Assembly: GCA_903911205.1 (NCBI GenBank)
Contig: CAIWCL010000214.1
Coordinates: 1 to 55,932 of the forward strand
Length of the DNA stretch: 55,932 nucleotides
Source of the DNA: an uncultured bacterium
Lineage (GTDB): Bacteria > Planctomycetota > Phycisphaerae > Phycisphaerales > SM1A02
Reading direction: 5' to 3'
A program made the translations under genes and the position numbers. Shown here piece after piece: positions 9,334 to 17,814 of the stretch; the first letter of the stretch is position 1; every line of letters starts with the position of its first letter. The notes below the pieces were generated by a model that saw only the letters and a list, made by a program, of their open reading frames with translations, did not search any database and had not been told where the DNA came from.

Positions 9334-9849
9334 ATGCGTTGGATGTGGATCGACAAAGTCATCGCGTTTGAGCCGGAAAAACGGCTTGTGGCGGTGAAGA
9401 ACGTCTCGCTCGCAGAAGAGCATCTGCATCAGCATTTCGCGGCGGAGGGTCGGCTTCCGGCCGCGCCCGTCATGCCGAACTCGCTCATTCTTGAGGGCAT
9501 GGCGCAGACCGCGGGCATTCTCGTTGGCAGCGTGCACGGGTTTCGCGAGAAAGTCGTGCTCGCAAAGGTTGCGAGCGCCACGTTCGAGCGTGATGTCACG
9601 CCGGGCGAAACGATCCGCTACGACGCCACCATCGAGCGCATGGATGACATGGGCGCGAGCACCGTCGGGATTGTGGAACGTTGGTCGTTCGTCGACAACG
9701 CGTGGGCGCCGGTTGGTCGCATCGAACTGATGTTTAGCCACCTCGATCAAAATCGCGCGGGCACAGAGTTTCCTGAAGAGAACTTCGTCTTCGGTGAGAA
9801 CTTCCGCACGCTCCTCGAAGGCGCTGGGCTGAAGAAATTCGTGTCGTGA
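9334..9849 (+). CDS. FabZ/hotdog-family dehydratase-like protein
   Basis: WIDKVIAFEPEKRLVAVKNVSLAEEHLHQHF...PNSLILEGMAQTAGIL. Confidence 0.82.
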   Translation: MRWMWIDKVIAFEPEKRLVAVKNVSLAEEHLHQHFAAEGRLPAAPVMPNSLILEGMAQTAGILVGSVHGFREKVVLAKVASATFERDVTPGETIRYDATIERMDDMGASTVGIVERWSFVDNAWAPVGRIELMFSHLDQNRAGTEFPEENFVFGENFRTLLEGAGLKKFVS

Positions 9850-9940
9850 TGGAGCGCTCGCAACTTGCTCGCTCTGGCGTCTATCACGACTTCTTCCTCA
9901 CGTGCTCGCTCTGGCGCGGGTGGCGCTCTTGGCGCATCCG

Positions 9941-10474
9941 TCACAGCGCGCTCGACGCGCTCGGCACGGCCGGAAAGTCCAGTTCGGTTTGGTGGATGTG
10001 GTTGTACAGCGCGGTAAATGTCATCGCCGTGATCGCGGCGACGACCTCAATCGCTGCCCGATCATCGAATCCGGCCGCGCGGAACGCGGCGAGTTCGCTG
10101 TCTGCCACGTCGCCGTTCTTGTCGATGACCGCGCGTGTGAAATCAAGCAACGCCTGTGCTCGCGGGCTTGAACCATGTCCGCGTCGCGCAGCGAGTGCGT
10201 GGTCGCCGCTGACGCCGACGCCCGCCGCAACTCTGGTGTGCGCCGCAACGCAGTACGCGCAGTGACGCGATTCAGCTGCGAAGAGCATCACGAGTTCTTT
10301 CTCGGCCTTCGTGAGCGCTCCGTTCGTACCGATCGAGCGCATGAACGCGATGAAAGATGCGAAGATCTCGGGATTCGCCGCGATTCCCTTGTAGATATTG
10401 ATGGGCGCGCTTGCGAGTATGCGAGCGACATCGCCGGTTGCGGCATGGGGTTCAACGACAGCGAGGCGGGGCAT
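9941..10474 (-). CDS. Carboxymuconolactone decarboxylase/AhpD-like family protein
   Basis: ELVMLFAAESRHCAYCVAAHTRVA: CxxC...H AhpD-like motif. Confidence 0.85.
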   Translation of the reverse strand: MPRLAVVEPHAATGDVARILASAPINIYKGIAANPEIFASFIAFMRSIGTNGALTKAEKELVMLFAAESRHCAYCVAAHTRVAAGVGVSGDHALAARRGHGSSPRAQALLDFTRAVIDKNGDVADSELAAFRAAGFDDRAAIEVVAAITAMTFTALYNHIHQTELDFPAVPSASSAL

Positions 10475-10646
10475 CTGAGAACTCCTTTGGTGAAGTGTGT
10501 GATCGCAACGTCAGGCAGCGCACGACGGCATCTTCGTGGCAGGGGCGCGTCAGAGGCCGCGACAACATGCGGGGTTTCACCGCGGGACTTCAGTTTGAAA
10601 AACACACCCACCCCGCGAGTGGCGGGGCGGGCGCGTGCAGTCAAGA

Positions 10647-10679
10647 CGGGACGGGGTGCTCCTCAGTCACCCCGTCCCG
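10647..10679. terminator. Perfect 12-bp stem hairpin in the intergenic region
   Basis: cgggacggggtg-ctcctcagt-caccccgtcccg. Confidence 0.6.
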
Positions 10680-11008
10680 AACGGAGTCATTGGGAGCCCC
10701 GATCGGGGAGGCGATCCGATGCGGGGCCGATCCAAGGTCGAATCCGAGGGGCGAGTGCCCCTGTGGAGCCGAAGCCGTCGGCGCCGCGGAGTCCCTTACG
10801 CGGCGGTCGACATGTGAAAGGTCGAATCCAGCGCGCAAGAAGCAAGGACGTTGTGCAATTCCTGCGTCGGCTGCGTTCGCTCTGTAGCGGTTGCGATGAT
10901 TCGATAGGCGCGCGTGCGTCGTCAACATCGGGCTGGATCGACTGTACGGGTTGGGAGTCGGGCGAAACACGCCCCAAACACATGGCACGCGACAGGTAGG
11001 ATGCATGG

Positions 11009-11566
11009 GTGGCCCGACATCTCGCTATCTACACCGGAAGTTTCGACCCGATCTCGTACGGTCACCTCGACATTCTGCGTCGCAGTCGTGGCATGTTTGA
11101 CGAGGTCGTTCTTGCGATCGGGCGCAACCCCAACAAAGAGGCGCTCTTCACGTTTGAGGAGAGGCTTTCGCTTGCGCGCACACTCGTCGCGGACATGACT
11201 ACGAAGGAGTCGGCCGGGGCGCTTGTGCGCGTCGACCACTACACCGGACTCACGGTTGATTACGCGAAGTCGGTGAACGCCTGCGCCATCGTGCGCGGCA
11301 TTCGCAACATCACTGATCTCGCGAGCGAGTGCCAACTCGCGATTACGAATCGCCAAGTCGCGGGGATTGAGACGGTCTTCATCGTGACTGGCGAGAACTT
11401 CGCGTACACGAGTTCGAGCCTGATCAAGCAAATCGCGGCTCTCGGCGGTTCGCTCGACGCGCTGTCATCGTTGGTGCCGCCGGTGGTCGTGGAGGCGCTG
11501 CGGGCGAAGCGCGGCGATCCGTCGAATCCGATCGGGCGTCGTGCTCGCGACGGCCTCGTGGAATGA
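11009..11566 (+). CDS. coaD: Pantetheine-phosphate adenylyltransferase
   Basis: LAIYTGSFDPISYGHLDILRRS and EFVIVTGE-like C-terminal YTSSSLIKQIAALGG; GTG start. Confidence 0.94.
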   Translation: MARHLAIYTGSFDPISYGHLDILRRSRGMFDEVVLAIGRNPNKEALFTFEERLSLARTLVADMTTKESAGALVRVDHYTGLTVDYAKSVNACAIVRGIRNITDLASECQLAITNRQVAGIETVFIVTGENFAYTSSSLIKQIAALGGSLDALSSLVPPVVVEALRAKRGDPSNPIGRRARDGLVE

Positions 11567-11660
11567 CAGCATCTTGGAATGACGGCCTCGTGGAATGACG
11601 GCCTCGTGGAATGACGGCCTCGTGGAATGACGGCCTGGTGGAATGACGGCCTGGTGAAAC
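11549..11660. repeat. 16-bp tandem repeat (gacggcctcgtggaat)x7 starting inside the coaD 3' end
   Basis: Seven consecutive 16-bp units, some with 1-4 substitutions; the first contains the coaD C-terminus. Confidence 0.97.
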
Positions 11661-11701
11661 GGCATTGGGCCACCTCGGCCGCGTGCTACCCTCTCCGACC
11701 C

Positions 11702-12433
11702 ATGTCCGCTCTGCCTCCCTTCGCGTCATCATCCCTTGGCTCGTCCGGCTTGAACTCCTCGTCGACGACCTTCCGTGTCATTTCGATCGGCACGCTCGCG
11801 GCGAACCCGCTCTGGGGAGAACGCGGCGCCGTGCGCCCGCCGCACGCAACGACCACGCTCATCGTGTCAGGGAAGGCGAAGATCCTCGTGGACCCATCTT
11901 TGCCGGCGCAGGCACTCGTGCCGCGGCTTGTTGAACGCGCGGGTATTGGACCTGATGAAATCACACACGTCTTCCTCACCTCGCTGAGCCCGGTGCATCG
12001 ACGCGGCATCTTGGCGTTTGAGCGCGCGGAGTGGCTTGTTTCCGAGCGTGAGCGCGAAGCGATCGGCGTTCAACTTATTGAGAAAATCCGCGAGGCCCAC
12101 GAGGCGCGCGACGAGGATCTCGTCAAGACGATCGGCCAGGAGATCGCGGTCATCGAGCGCTGTCGCCCCGCGCCCGACAAACTCGCGCCGGGAGTCGACC
12201 TCTTCCCGATGCCCGGCGTGACGCCTGGGCTGACCGGGCTCCTGCTGCCCGGTCGGGGCGTCACAACCCTCGTCGCTGGCGATGCGGTCGCAACCGTTGA
12301 GCATCTCGGTGCTGGGCAGGTTCTGACGCCGTGTTTTGACCTCGAGGCCGCGCGCGAGAGCTTCTCGGAAGCCATCGAAATTGCGGATTGGATCGTCTGT
12401 GGCCGCGACAATCTCGTCCCCGCGCGTGGCTAA
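11702..12433 (+). CDS. Metallo-beta-lactamase-fold protein with degenerate metal motif
   Basis: TTLIVSGKAKILVDPSLP...DEITHVFLTSLSPVHRRGIL aligns with the THxHxDH region; GVTPGLTGLLLPG..TLVAGDAV. Confidence 0.78.
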   Translation: MSALPPFASSSLGSSGLNSSSTTFRVISIGTLAANPLWGERGAVRPPHATTTLIVSGKAKILVDPSLPAQALVPRLVERAGIGPDEITHVFLTSLSPVHRRGILAFERAEWLVSEREREAIGVQLIEKIREAHEARDEDLVKTIGQEIAVIERCRPAPDKLAPGVDLFPMPGVTPGLTGLLLPGRGVTTLVAGDAVATVEHLGAGQVLTPCFDLEAARESFSEAIEIADWIVCGRDNLVPARG

Positions 12434-12485
12434 GGTCCATCTTGAGACGGCTCGCGGTGGCCTTCGCCCCTATCATCGGGGCCCC

Positions 12486-13469
12486 ATGCAGTCCGGCTCT
12501 CGAACCACTTCACCTGTCAGCCCGACTCCCCAAGCCGACTCCCGCGCCGATGCGAAGTTTCCGCAGGCCGCTGTGTCGTCCGCAGATCCGACCGGCGCGG
12601 CGTCGACGTGGCCTGGCCCGGACCCAACCGTCGCGCCAGTCACCGTGCGTTCGCTCCAACGGGCGATGCGTGAAGGGAAGAAGTTCGCCTCGCTCACCTG
12701 TTACGACGCGACGACCGCCCGCTGGCTCGAACGCGCGGGTGTGCCGGTTCTCCTTGTTGGTGACACCGCGGCCGAGATGATCCTCGGCCATCCGAACACG
12801 CTGCACGCGCCACTTGATTTCCTCGTCATGCTCACGGCTGCTGTGAAGCGCGGTGCTCCGCGCACACTCGTGATGGCCGACATGCCCTTCATGAGTTACC
12901 ACGCGGATGACGCGGAGGCCGTGCGCAACGCCGGTCGATTCATGACGGAAGGTGCGGCGGACGTTGTGAAACTTGAAGTCGATGCGTCGTTCGCGTCGGT
13001 TGTTGCCAGGATGAGTCGCGCGGGTATTCCGGTCGTCGCCCATATTGGTTCGCGCCCGCAGCACGCGAAACAAGTTGGTGGCTACGTTGCGGCGGGAAAG
13101 ACGGCGGACGACGCAGTCAAGATCTTGGCGGACGCAGAAGCGATGATTGCCGCGGGCGCGACGATGTTGCTTGTCGAAGCGACGCCGGTCGAAGTCACCG
13201 AGGAAGTTGTTCGACGCTCGCCGATCCCCGTGATTGGTTGCGGTGCGGGGCCCGTGTGTCACGGGCAGGTCGTTGTGCTGCACGACCTACTCGGCCTGAC
13301 CGATCGTCAACCGCCATTCGCGCTCCCGATCGTACCGCTCGCGCGCGGGCTTTCAGAAATGGCGGGCGAGTGGAAGGATCGCGTCAAGACTGGCGCGCTC
13401 GGAGAGCACCCGTACGCCCTCGCAGACGCTGAAAAGCGCGAATTCTTCCGACGGATCGGACGAGTTTGA
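12486..13469 (+). CDS. panB: 3-methyl-2-oxobutanoate hydroxymethyltransferase
   Basis: FASLTCYDATTARWLERAGVPVLLVGDTAAEMILGH; HIGSRPQHAKQVGGY; PVIGCGAGPVCHGQVVVLHDLLGL. Confidence 0.95.
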   Translation: MQSGSRTTSPVSPTPQADSRADAKFPQAAVSSADPTGAASTWPGPDPTVAPVTVRSLQRAMREGKKFASLTCYDATTARWLERAGVPVLLVGDTAAEMILGHPNTLHAPLDFLVMLTAAVKRGAPRTLVMADMPFMSYHADDAEAVRNAGRFMTEGAADVVKLEVDASFASVVARMSRAGIPVVAHIGSRPQHAKQVGGYVAAGKTADDAVKILADAEAMIAAGATMLLVEATPVEVTEEVVRRSPIPVIGCGAGPVCHGQVVVLHDLLGLTDRQPPFALPIVPLARGLSEMAGEWKDRVKTGALGEHPYALADAEKREFFRRIGRV

Positions 13470-13505
13470 GCATCCGACGCAACCCGAACACCTAATCCCA
13501 CAGCC

Positions 13506-15101
13506 ATGCGCCAATTCCCCTACGCCGGACCCGGATTTGTCGTTGTCGCCGCCGCTGGGATCGCGATCCTCGCGGCACCGTTGGCCATTCGTCGCGCGAA
13601 CGATGCGGCGGCCGATGCGAGTATCGCGCGTGCATCGCGGGTGCTTGCATCGCCGTCGGTGATCGCGACGGCGCTCAGCGATGCGCGCGAGCGCGGAACG
13701 GCGGACGACGATGCCGCGACCGCTCTTCGCGAAGTTGAGAAGGCGCTGCCGCTTCTCGAACAGATCAATCGCGCAAATCGTGCCATCGCGAAACTCGTCG
13801 AGCCGAGCGTGGTGCACGTCAGCACGATGATGGCCATGCAGCGTCGTTCCTTTACGGCTCCGTACGCCTCGAGTGGATCGGGCTGGATTTGGGATGAAGA
13901 CGGTCACATCGTGACCAACGCGCACGTCGTCGAGGGAAGCGATCGGTTGCAGGTGCAACTCTTCGACGGTGAACTGCGCGACGCAGAACTTGTCGGCCTC
14001 GATCTTCGCTCGGATATTGCGGTGATCAAAGTGGCTCCGGGTGGTCTGCATCCGTCCTTGCGAGGCGATTCATCGCAACTCGAACAGGGCGACATGGTGT
14101 ACGCCTTCGGTTCGCCGTTCGACTTTCGGTTCTCGATGTCTTCCGGCATCGTGTCAGGCCTTGGTCGCACGGCGGGTTTGGCCGACATTGACTACGAGAA
14201 TTTCATCCAGACGGACGCGGCGATCAACCCGGGCAATTCTGGCGGGCCGTTGACCGATGTGCGCGGTCGCGTGATCGGCATGAATACGGCGATCGCAACT
14301 GGGCGCGGAAACGGCACCGGGCAGGGCCAATTCGCCGGAATCGGTCTCGCGATTCCGATGTCGATGATCGAGTCGACGGTGACGCAGATCATCGAAACGG
14401 GCGAGGTGCGCAAGGGATATCTCGGTGTGCGAATGGTGGCGCTCGACGAACTTCGTATTCGTGGCGGCGATGGCATCTTCGGTCAGGTTGCCGACGGCTT
14501 CAAAGGCGACGGCGTGGTGATTTCGGACGTCACGCCGAGTTCTCCGGCGGAGCGCGCGGGTTTCCGCGCAGGCGACGTGATCGTCGCGGCCGATGGTCAG
14601 AAAGTTGCGACGAACGAAGGCGTTTCCGCAATCATTTCGTCGCGCAAGCCGGGAAGCGACGTGAAGTTTGAAGTGTGGCGGGCCGCCGAATCGGGCGACG
14701 GTGGTGAGCGCATCGAAGTTGTTGCGACGCTCGCAGAGCTCGACTCAAGCGTGAATCTCGCGCCGTACCTACCTGCGGCGCTTGAGCGCGCGGGAATTGC
14801 GAAGATCGCGACCGCCACCGCCGATCGTGCGCGGTCGCTTGGTGTTCCATTCCGACGCGGCGTCTTGATTGAGGATGTCGCAGACGGCTCCGAAATCGCC
14901 GAACTCGTACCAAAGGGCAGCACGATCACCGCGGTCTTTGAGCAGCCGGTTGGTTCGCTCGACGAGTTCTATACGCGCGTGGCACGATCGGTATCGACGA
15001 TGGCTGGTCAGCGTCGTGGCATGATCCGCCGCGTGGAAGTACCGCTTTCGATGACCTGCCCAGACGGCCGCGTGGTGAACATCGCAATTACCGCCCCGTA
15101 A
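13506..15101 (+). CDS. HtrA/DegP-like S1C serine protease with PDZ domain
   Basis: VTNAHVVEG (His), DLRSDIAVIKV (Asp), NPGNSGGPLTD (Ser); PDZ GVVISDVTPSSPAERAGFRAGDVI. Confidence 0.93.
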   Translation: MRQFPYAGPGFVVVAAAGIAILAAPLAIRRANDAAADASIARASRVLASPSVIATALSDARERGTADDDAATALREVEKALPLLEQINRANRAIAKLVEPSVVHVSTMMAMQRRSFTAPYASSGSGWIWDEDGHIVTNAHVVEGSDRLQVQLFDGELRDAELVGLDLRSDIAVIKVAPGGLHPSLRGDSSQLEQGDMVYAFGSPFDFRFSMSSGIVSGLGRTAGLADIDYENFIQTDAAINPGNSGGPLTDVRGRVIGMNTAIATGRGNGTGQGQFAGIGLAIPMSMIESTVTQIIETGEVRKGYLGVRMVALDELRIRGGDGIFGQVADGFKGDGVVISDVTPSSPAERAGFRAGDVIVAADGQKVATNEGVSAIISSRKPGSDVKFEVWRAAESGDGGERIEVVATLAELDSSVNLAPYLPAALERAGIAKIATATADRARSLGVPFRRGVLIEDVADGSEIAELVPKGSTITAVFEQPVGSLDEFYTRVARSVSTMAGQRRGMIRRVEVPLSMTCPDGRVVNIAITAP

Positions 15102-15204
15102 ACGCCACCTTGCCGTTGCAGTCGCGGACGTTCTTCGGTGTTGCTCTCCACGCGTTTCTTGAGGTTGGTCTCCGCGGAGCGCCCGTGTACCATCTCGCTC
15201 TCGC

Positions 15205-16059
15205 ATGAGCACGAAGGACGCACAACCGATCCTCCTCGACGTCAAGGGACTCAAGACGTGGTTCCCCATTCGGCGCGGCATTTTGCAACGCACGGTGGGG
15301 CACGTGAAGGCAGTCGACGACGTGAGTTTCTTCGTTCGTCGTGGCGAGACGCTCGGCCTCGTTGGCGAATCGGGCTGCGGCAAGACGACCGTTGGTCGCA
15401 CGCTCCTTCGGTTGATTCCAAATTCGGGCGGCGAAGTCCGCTTCGACGGCAAGGACGTCTTCGGCGCAAACGCCGTCGATATGCGCCGTCTTCGTCGTGA
15501 GATGCAGATCATCTTTCAGGATCCGGGCGGCAGTTTGAACCCGCGCATGCGCGTGGGAAGCATCATTGGTGAACCGCTCGAAGTCCACGGCCTCACACAG
15601 TCGGCCGACGAAACGCGCGCGAAGGTCGAGGAGCTCCTCGTGAAGTGTGGCCTGTGGAAGCAGGCGGCGGATCGTTACCCGCACGAATTCAGCGGCGGCC
15701 AGCGTCAGCGCATCGGTATCGCTCGCGCGTTGAGCCTGAATCCGCGACTCATCGTTTGCGACGAGCCGACAAGTGCGCTCGACGTGTCGATTCAATCGCA
15801 GATTCTCAATCTCCTCGGCGATTTGCAGGACGAGATGGGGCTTTCGTACCTTTTCATTTCGCACGATATGGCGGTCATTCACCATATCTGCGATCGCATT
15901 GCCGTCATGTTCAACGGCAAGATTGTGGAAGAGGGCTCACGCGACGAGATCATCAATCGTCCGAAGCACGAGTACACGCGGGCGCTGCTTTCGGCGGTGC
16001 CGGAAGCGGATCCACGTCGCAAGCGGACGCGCATCAAGCTCGCGAATGGGCGGATGTGA
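15205..16059 (+). CDS. Oligopeptide/dipeptide-type ABC transporter ATP-binding protein
   Basis: [17 protein letters not shown] Walker [16 protein letters not shown] signature, [14 protein letters not shown] Walker B. Confidence 0.92.
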   Translation: MSTKDAQPILLDVKGLKTWFPIRRGILQRTVGHVKAVDDVSFFVRRGETLGLVGESGCGKTTVGRTLLRLIPNSGGEVRFDGKDVFGANAVDMRRLRREMQIIFQDPGGSLNPRMRVGSIIGEPLEVHGLTQSADETRAKVEELLVKCGLWKQAADRYPHEFSGGQRQRIGIARALSLNPRLIVCDEPTSALDVSIQSQILNLLGDLQDEMGLSYLFISHDMAVIHHICDRIAVMFNGKIVEEGSRDEIINRPKHEYTRALLSAVPEADPRRKRTRIKLANGRM

Positions 16060-16112
16060 AACTCGACGGGAGTTCTCGCCGCGCAGGCTTTCTCGCGGCT
16101 ACCCTTCGCGCC

Positions 16113-16592
16113 ATGCGCGGTAAAGCTCTCTTCTGGACGATTGTCGCGGTCTTCGTGTTTTTCGCGGTGACGATGAGCGTGATCTCGTGGAACGTCTTCG
16201 CGAATGTTCGCGCGTCGGCGCAGATGACCGATGCGCGGCTTCGCGAACTCGCGTGGGTCGTGTTGGCCTACGCAGACCGTCACGACGCGTTTCCGACAAG
16301 TGAGGCTGAACTCCGCGCGTTTGCGGCCACACCCGAGGGTGTGCCAACGTCGCTCTCTCGGGGCGCGCAGGAGGGTTCGGAGCGCACCTATCCGACGACT
16401 CGCGAGGCGATTGGCGCGGCGAATCCGGCGCCGACGCTCGATGAGTGTTTTGAAGTACTTGAAGTCGAGTGGGGCCTCGCCGGCGACGTACAACCCATTC
16501 TCCGTTCGAAGGGGAAGCCGACCTTGCAGGGGACCGCGCCATCCGTGGGTCAGTGGCTTTTCGCGAAGAGCGAGCAAATCCGCGGCCGCTGA
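16113..16592 (+). CDS. Hypothetical membrane-anchored protein
   Basis: N-terminal TM (ALFWTIVAVFVFFAVTMSVISW) and ~135-aa soluble domain. Confidence 0.6.
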   Translation: MRGKALFWTIVAVFVFFAVTMSVISWNVFANVRASAQMTDARLRELAWVVLAYADRHDAFPTSEAELRAFAATPEGVPTSLSRGAQEGSERTYPTTREAIGAANPAPTLDECFEVLEVEWGLAGDVQPILRSKGKPTLQGTAPSVGQWLFAKSEQIRGR

Positions 16593-16659
16593 GTGCGTGG
16601 AGGTGCCCGCAGGTAGGCCTCACGGGCGCACCCCGCGGGTCGTGCTACATTCCGGCCCC

Positions 16660-17595
16660 ATGTCGTTCACGCCCGACACCGCCGCGACCCCCAACACCGT
16701 CCATTCCGCCGCGCCCGCGCCGATCGAGCGCGTGCAGCCGGAGACGCCTTTTCGTGACGTCATGGACGGCGCGAGCCGTTGGTCGATCCCGATTCACCAG
16801 CACGGGTTCATTGCGCTCGTCGATGCGATGCCGCGACTTGTTCCCGAAGGGCAAACCGCGGACAGCGCGATCGTCCAGTCGGCGCGCGTGTCGTATGGGC
16901 AGGGCACCAAGATGGTCAGTGAGGATCGCGGGCTTGTCCGCTACCTCATGCGACACCGTCACTCGACGCCGTTCGAGATGGTCGAGTTCAAATTCCACCT
17001 CGCGATGCCGATCTTCATCGCGCGCCAGTGGATCCGCCATCGCACCGCGAATGTGAACGAGTACAGCGCGCGCTACTCGATCATGCCTGACCGTTTCTAT
17101 CGCCCCGACATGGAGAATGTGCGCAAGCAGTCGAAGTCGAACCGCCAAGGCGGAGAAGGACCCATTGACGCCGGAACCGCGGAAGAGTTCCTCCAACTCC
17201 TTGAGAGTGCCGAAGCGAACTACGCGAAGTACCTCGAGCTCACCGAGAAGGGCGTTGCGCGCGAACTCGCGCGCGCGGTGCTCCCGGTGTCGGTCTACAC
17301 CGAGTGGTACTGGAAGTGCGACCTCCACAACATCTTCCACTTCCTTTCGCTGCGCATGGATCCGCACGCGCAAATCGAGATCCAGGACTATGCGAACGCG
17401 ATGTACGCGTTGATCAAGCCAATCGTGCCTGTCGCGTGTGAAGCGTTCGAGGATTACCGTTTGAATGCGATGCATCTCACGGGCCTTGAAATCGAGGCGA
17501 TCCGTTCCGGCAAGCCGCTCGCAACAGAAAACAAGCGCGAAACGGCCGAGTGGGAAGCGAAGAAGGCGCGTCTTGGTTTGAGCGCTCGCGACTGA
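16660..17595 (+). CDS. thyX: FAD-dependent thymidylate synthase
   Basis: ARQWIRHRTANVNEYSARYS ThyX motif. Confidence 0.96.
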   Translation: MSFTPDTAATPNTVHSAAPAPIERVQPETPFRDVMDGASRWSIPIHQHGFIALVDAMPRLVPEGQTADSAIVQSARVSYGQGTKMVSEDRGLVRYLMRHRHSTPFEMVEFKFHLAMPIFIARQWIRHRTANVNEYSARYSIMPDRFYRPDMENVRKQSKSNRQGGEGPIDAGTAEEFLQLLESAEANYAKYLELTEKGVARELARAVLPVSVYTEWYWKCDLHNIFHFLSLRMDPHAQIEIQDYANAMYALIKPIVPVACEAFEDYRLNAMHLTGLEIEAIRSGKPLATENKRETAEWEAKKARLGLSARD

Positions 17596-17814
17596 CCTGC
17601 GGGCTGCGCTGCGCGCAGGACCGCAGGTCTTCGCTCGCTTTGGCGTGGATCGCGCCAGAGGGAGCCGCCGCAGCGGCGACCGCCTGCATGGCGAGCGCTC
17701 GCGACTGAGCGGGCTGCTGAAGCTTCGCTTCCGGTGCCCGCTTTCGCTCGCTTTCTTCGGCCTCGCCGCGACTGCATCGCGTCGCGCTGAGGTGAGATGC
17801 TTCCGCCACGCGGA

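Noticed and set aside
10730-10830. tRNA-like T-arm (aaggtcgaatcc twice)
   Set aside because: Lacks the correct T-stem complement, a D-arm, an anticodon arm and an acceptor stem.
11549-11660. Possible CRISPR array
   Set aside because: 16-bp units abut directly with no spacers; the same applies to the other arrays in the window, and no cas genes were seen.
11260-11732. Minus-strand ORFs with repeats such as HSTRPSFHEAVIPRG
   Set aside because: Created by the 16-bp array across several frames and overlapping coaD; no independent coding support.
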